Assembly (NCBI GenBank): GCA_009702725.1
Contig: WLHM01000082.1
Location: 1 to 6,189 of the forward strand
Reading direction: 5' to 3'
Origin: Actinomycetota bacterium
GTDB lineage: Bacteria; Actinomycetota; Actinomycetes; S36-B12
DNA length: 6,189 nt
Part shown: piece by piece, positions 4,637 to 6,189 of the stretch
How positions within the stretch are numbered: the stretch's first letter is position 1
How the letters are laid out: each line of letters begins with the position of its first letter
Made by a program: the position numbers and the translations under genes
The notes under the pieces: model-generated
The model's input: the letters and a program-made list of their open reading frames with translations, nothing else
Databases searched by the model: none
Told to the model about the DNA's origin: nothing

Positions 4637-5737
4637 GTGCTTATTAGTCAGCGACCAATACTTACCGAAGAGTCAATCAGCGAGTTCCGCTCGCGTTTTG
4701 TGCTTGAGCCACTGGAGCCAGGATTCGGCTACACCCTAGGCAACTCACTTCGCCGCACGCTGTTGTCTTCGATACCGGGTGCCGCGGTGACGAGTCTGCG
4801 AATCGATGGTGTTCTTCATGAGTTCACGACGATTCCCGGTGTCAAGGAAGACGTCACTGAGGTAATCCTCAACATCAAACAACTTGTGGTTTCGAGCGAG
4901 CATGATGAGCCAGTTGTTATGTACCTGCGTAAGCAGGGCCCCGGTGATGTCACGGCCGCTGATATTCAGCCGCCAGCTGGCGTTGAAGTCCATAACCCAA
5001 ACCTGCATATCGCGACCTTAAATGGCAAGGGCAAGCTCGAGATCGAGCTAGTCGTAGAGCGCGGTCGCGGCTATGTCTCGGCAACCTTGAATAAGCAGGC
5101 TGGTCAAGAGATCGGCCGGATCCCGGTTGACTCGATCTACTCACCGGTGCTCAAGGTCACCTACAAGATTGAGGCCACTCGCGTTGAGCAGCGCACCGAC
5201 TTCGACAAGTTGGTCATTGATGTGGAGACAAAGCAGTCCATGCGCCCACGCGATGCGATTGCCTCGGCGGGAAAGACTCTGGTTGAACTGTTCGGCTTGG
5301 CGCGCGAACTAAACCTCGAGGCTGAAGGTATCGACATCGGCCCATCGCCGACCGACTCGTTCGTCGCTGAGCAGTTGTCGACGCCGATCGAGCAGCTTGA
5401 TATGACCGTTCGTTCCTACAATTGCCTAAAGCGTGAGGGCATCCACACTGTTGGTGAACTAATCACCCGCAGCGAGGCGGATCTACTCGACATTCGCAAC
5501 TTTGGAACGAAGTCAATTGACGAAGTCAAGGTAAAGCTCATCAGCCTAGGCCTTGGACTTAAGGACAGCCCGCCCGGATTTGATCCAGGTGCCGCCGTCT
5601 ACTACGAAGATGATGATGACGATTATGACGATGAGGATTTCGCGCCGTTAGCGGTAGTCGAAGCTGCTCAACCAACTTTAGTCGTTGAAGAAATCGTCGA
5701 GGATGACTCTGCTTTTGCTGAGGATGAACAACTTTAA
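4637..5737 (+). CDS. rpoA: DNA-directed RNA polymerase subunit alpha
   Basis: Alpha dimerises to start RNA polymerase assembly, and its C-terminal domain touches UP elements and activators. The 366-residue product has the N-terminal domain (1 to about 235: FVLEPLEPGFGYTLGNSLRR, LLSSIPGAAV, HEFTTIPGVKEDV) and the C-terminal domain (about 245-310). TVRSYNCLKREGIHTVGEL includes R259, N262 and K265, matching E. coli R265, N268 and K271, and NFGTKSIDEVK follows. Residues 321-366 form an acidic tail (19 Asp/Glu, no Lys/Arg) with YYEDDDDDYDDEDF and the ending FAEDEQL. Related actinobacterial subunits end similarly but are commonly about 340-350 residues (M. tuberculosis 347), so this tail is longer. 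The start is GTG 4637, giving MLISQRP, with AAGGA (4624-4628) eight bases upstream. Identification is secure. Confidence 0.98.
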   Translation: MLISQRPILTEESISEFRSRFVLEPLEPGFGYTLGNSLRRTLLSSIPGAAVTSLRIDGVLHEFTTIPGVKEDVTEVILNIKQLVVSSEHDEPVVMYLRKQGPGDVTAADIQPPAGVEVHNPNLHIATLNGKGKLEIELVVERGRGYVSATLNKQAGQEIGRIPVDSIYSPVLKVTYKIEATRVEQRTDFDKLVIDVETKQSMRPRDAIASAGKTLVELFGLARELNLEAEGIDIGPSPTDSFVAEQLSTPIEQLDMTVRSYNCLKREGIHTVGELITRSEADLLDIRNFGTKSIDEVKVKLISLGLGLKDSPPGFDPGAAVYYEDDDDDYDDEDFAPLAVVEAAQPTLVVEEIVEDDSAFAEDEQL

Positions 5738-5779
5738 TCCAGCTGTAACCACTGAACGCATTTCGACAGGAGAAGCACA

Positions 5780-6189
5780 ATGCCTACGCCAACTAAGGGT
5801 CCTCGTCTGGGCGGGAGCCCGGCCCATCAGCGGCTAATGCTGGCCAACTTGGCAACCGCGTTGTTCGAGCACGGCAAGATCACGACGACGGAAGCCAAAG
5901 CCAAGCGCCTGCGCCCCCTCGCTGAGCGCTTAATCACCTTCGCCAAGCGTGGAGATCTCCATGCTCGGCGCCGGGTGTTGACGGTGGTCCGCGATAAGTC
6001 AGTCGTGCACACCCTGTTCACCGAAATTGGACCGAGTTTCGCAACTCGTACGGGGGGCTACACCCGAATCACCAAGATCGGACCCCGCAAGGGCGATAAC
6101 GCACCCATGGCGGTTATCGAATTAGTTGAGCCCCTGACGGAGCAGGTAATTGCCGAGGCAACAGCCGCGACCAAGCGCGCTGCCAAAAC
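5780..6189 (+). CDS. rplQ: 50S ribosomal protein L17 (3' end outside window)
   Basis: L17 binds 23S rRNA near the polypeptide exit tunnel rim of the 50S subunit. The first 136 codons are present and no stop is reached by the window end. The sequence begins MPTPTKGPRLGGSPAHQRLM and continues with NLATALFEHGKITTTEAKAK, LRPLAERLITFAKRGDLHAR and GGYTRITKIGPRKGDNAPMA. The core of the family (about 120 residues) is complete. The remaining visible part is an Ala/Lys/Glu-rich tail (LTEQVIAEATAATKRAAK), as in the extended L17 of actinobacteria, which can reach about 180 residues. AGGAG (5768-5772) is a good SD seven bases before the ATG. The gene follows rpoA after 42 bases, the classic alpha-operon ending. 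Identification is secure. Confidence 0.98.
   Translation, partial: MPTPTKGPRLGGSPAHQRLMLANLATALFEHGKITTTEAKAKRLRPLAERLITFAKRGDLHARRRVLTVVRDKSVVHTLFTEIGPSFATRTGGYTRITKIGPRKGDNAPMAVIELVEPLTEQVIAEATAATKRAAK

Noticed and set aside
1..6189. A novel defence, mobile or CRISPR-type system
   Set aside because: No transposase, integrase, direct-repeat array, attachment site or toxin-like pair is visible. All but one gene belong to the conserved ribosomal supercluster.

Overview
The window is a section of the bacterial S10/spc/alpha ribosomal-protein supercluster, read entirely on the + strand. The organism is almost certainly an actinobacterium, probably class Actinomycetia. The gene order secY-adk-map-infA-rpmJ-rpsM-rpsK-rpsD-rpoA-rplQ, with rpsD directly before rpoA, is typical of many members of that phylum. 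Adenylate kinase is the short-LID form. SecY ends in a YEGFLR-type tail, RpoA begins MLISQRP and ends in an acidic ...EDEQL tail, and GTG/TTG starts are in use. No genus is proposed.

Bases 1-1808 hold the 3' end of secY, then adk and map. They are packed as a translationally coupled run: secY and adk overlap by one base (TAATG), and map starts at or within a few bases of the adk stop. Together they supply protein export, adenine nucleotide balance and N-terminal methionine removal.

Bases 1809-2478 interrupt the housekeeping series. A small exported protein of the chagasin (I42) cysteine-protease-inhibitor family (1835-2254) sits here. It has a TANNNT -10 element placed so that the transcript would begin at its ATG, meaning leaderless. 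A perfect 10-bp inverted repeat follows, probably a terminator, and then a TAGACT -10 element that probably starts the infA transcript.

Bases 2479-2867 encode IF-1 and the 37-residue zinc-type L36. Bases 2868-3050 are the longest non-coding stretch inside the ribosomal series and hold a row of short hairpins just ahead of rpsM. This is where the S4-binding alpha-operon leader lies in E. coli, so this is a candidate regulatory leader.

Bases 3051-6189 encode S13, S11, S4 (with a four-cysteine zinc site), the RNA polymerase alpha subunit (with a long acidic tail) and L17, which is cut off by the window end. Shine-Dalgarno sequences precede most of these genes, and they look like one operon feeding 30S assembly, RNA polymerase assembly and the 50S exit-tunnel rim.

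This is mostly an ordinary core region. The chagasin-family insertion with its predicted leaderless start and the structured rpmJ-rpsM spacer are the points that merit a second look. No mobile element, CRISPR array, tRNA or rRNA was seen.
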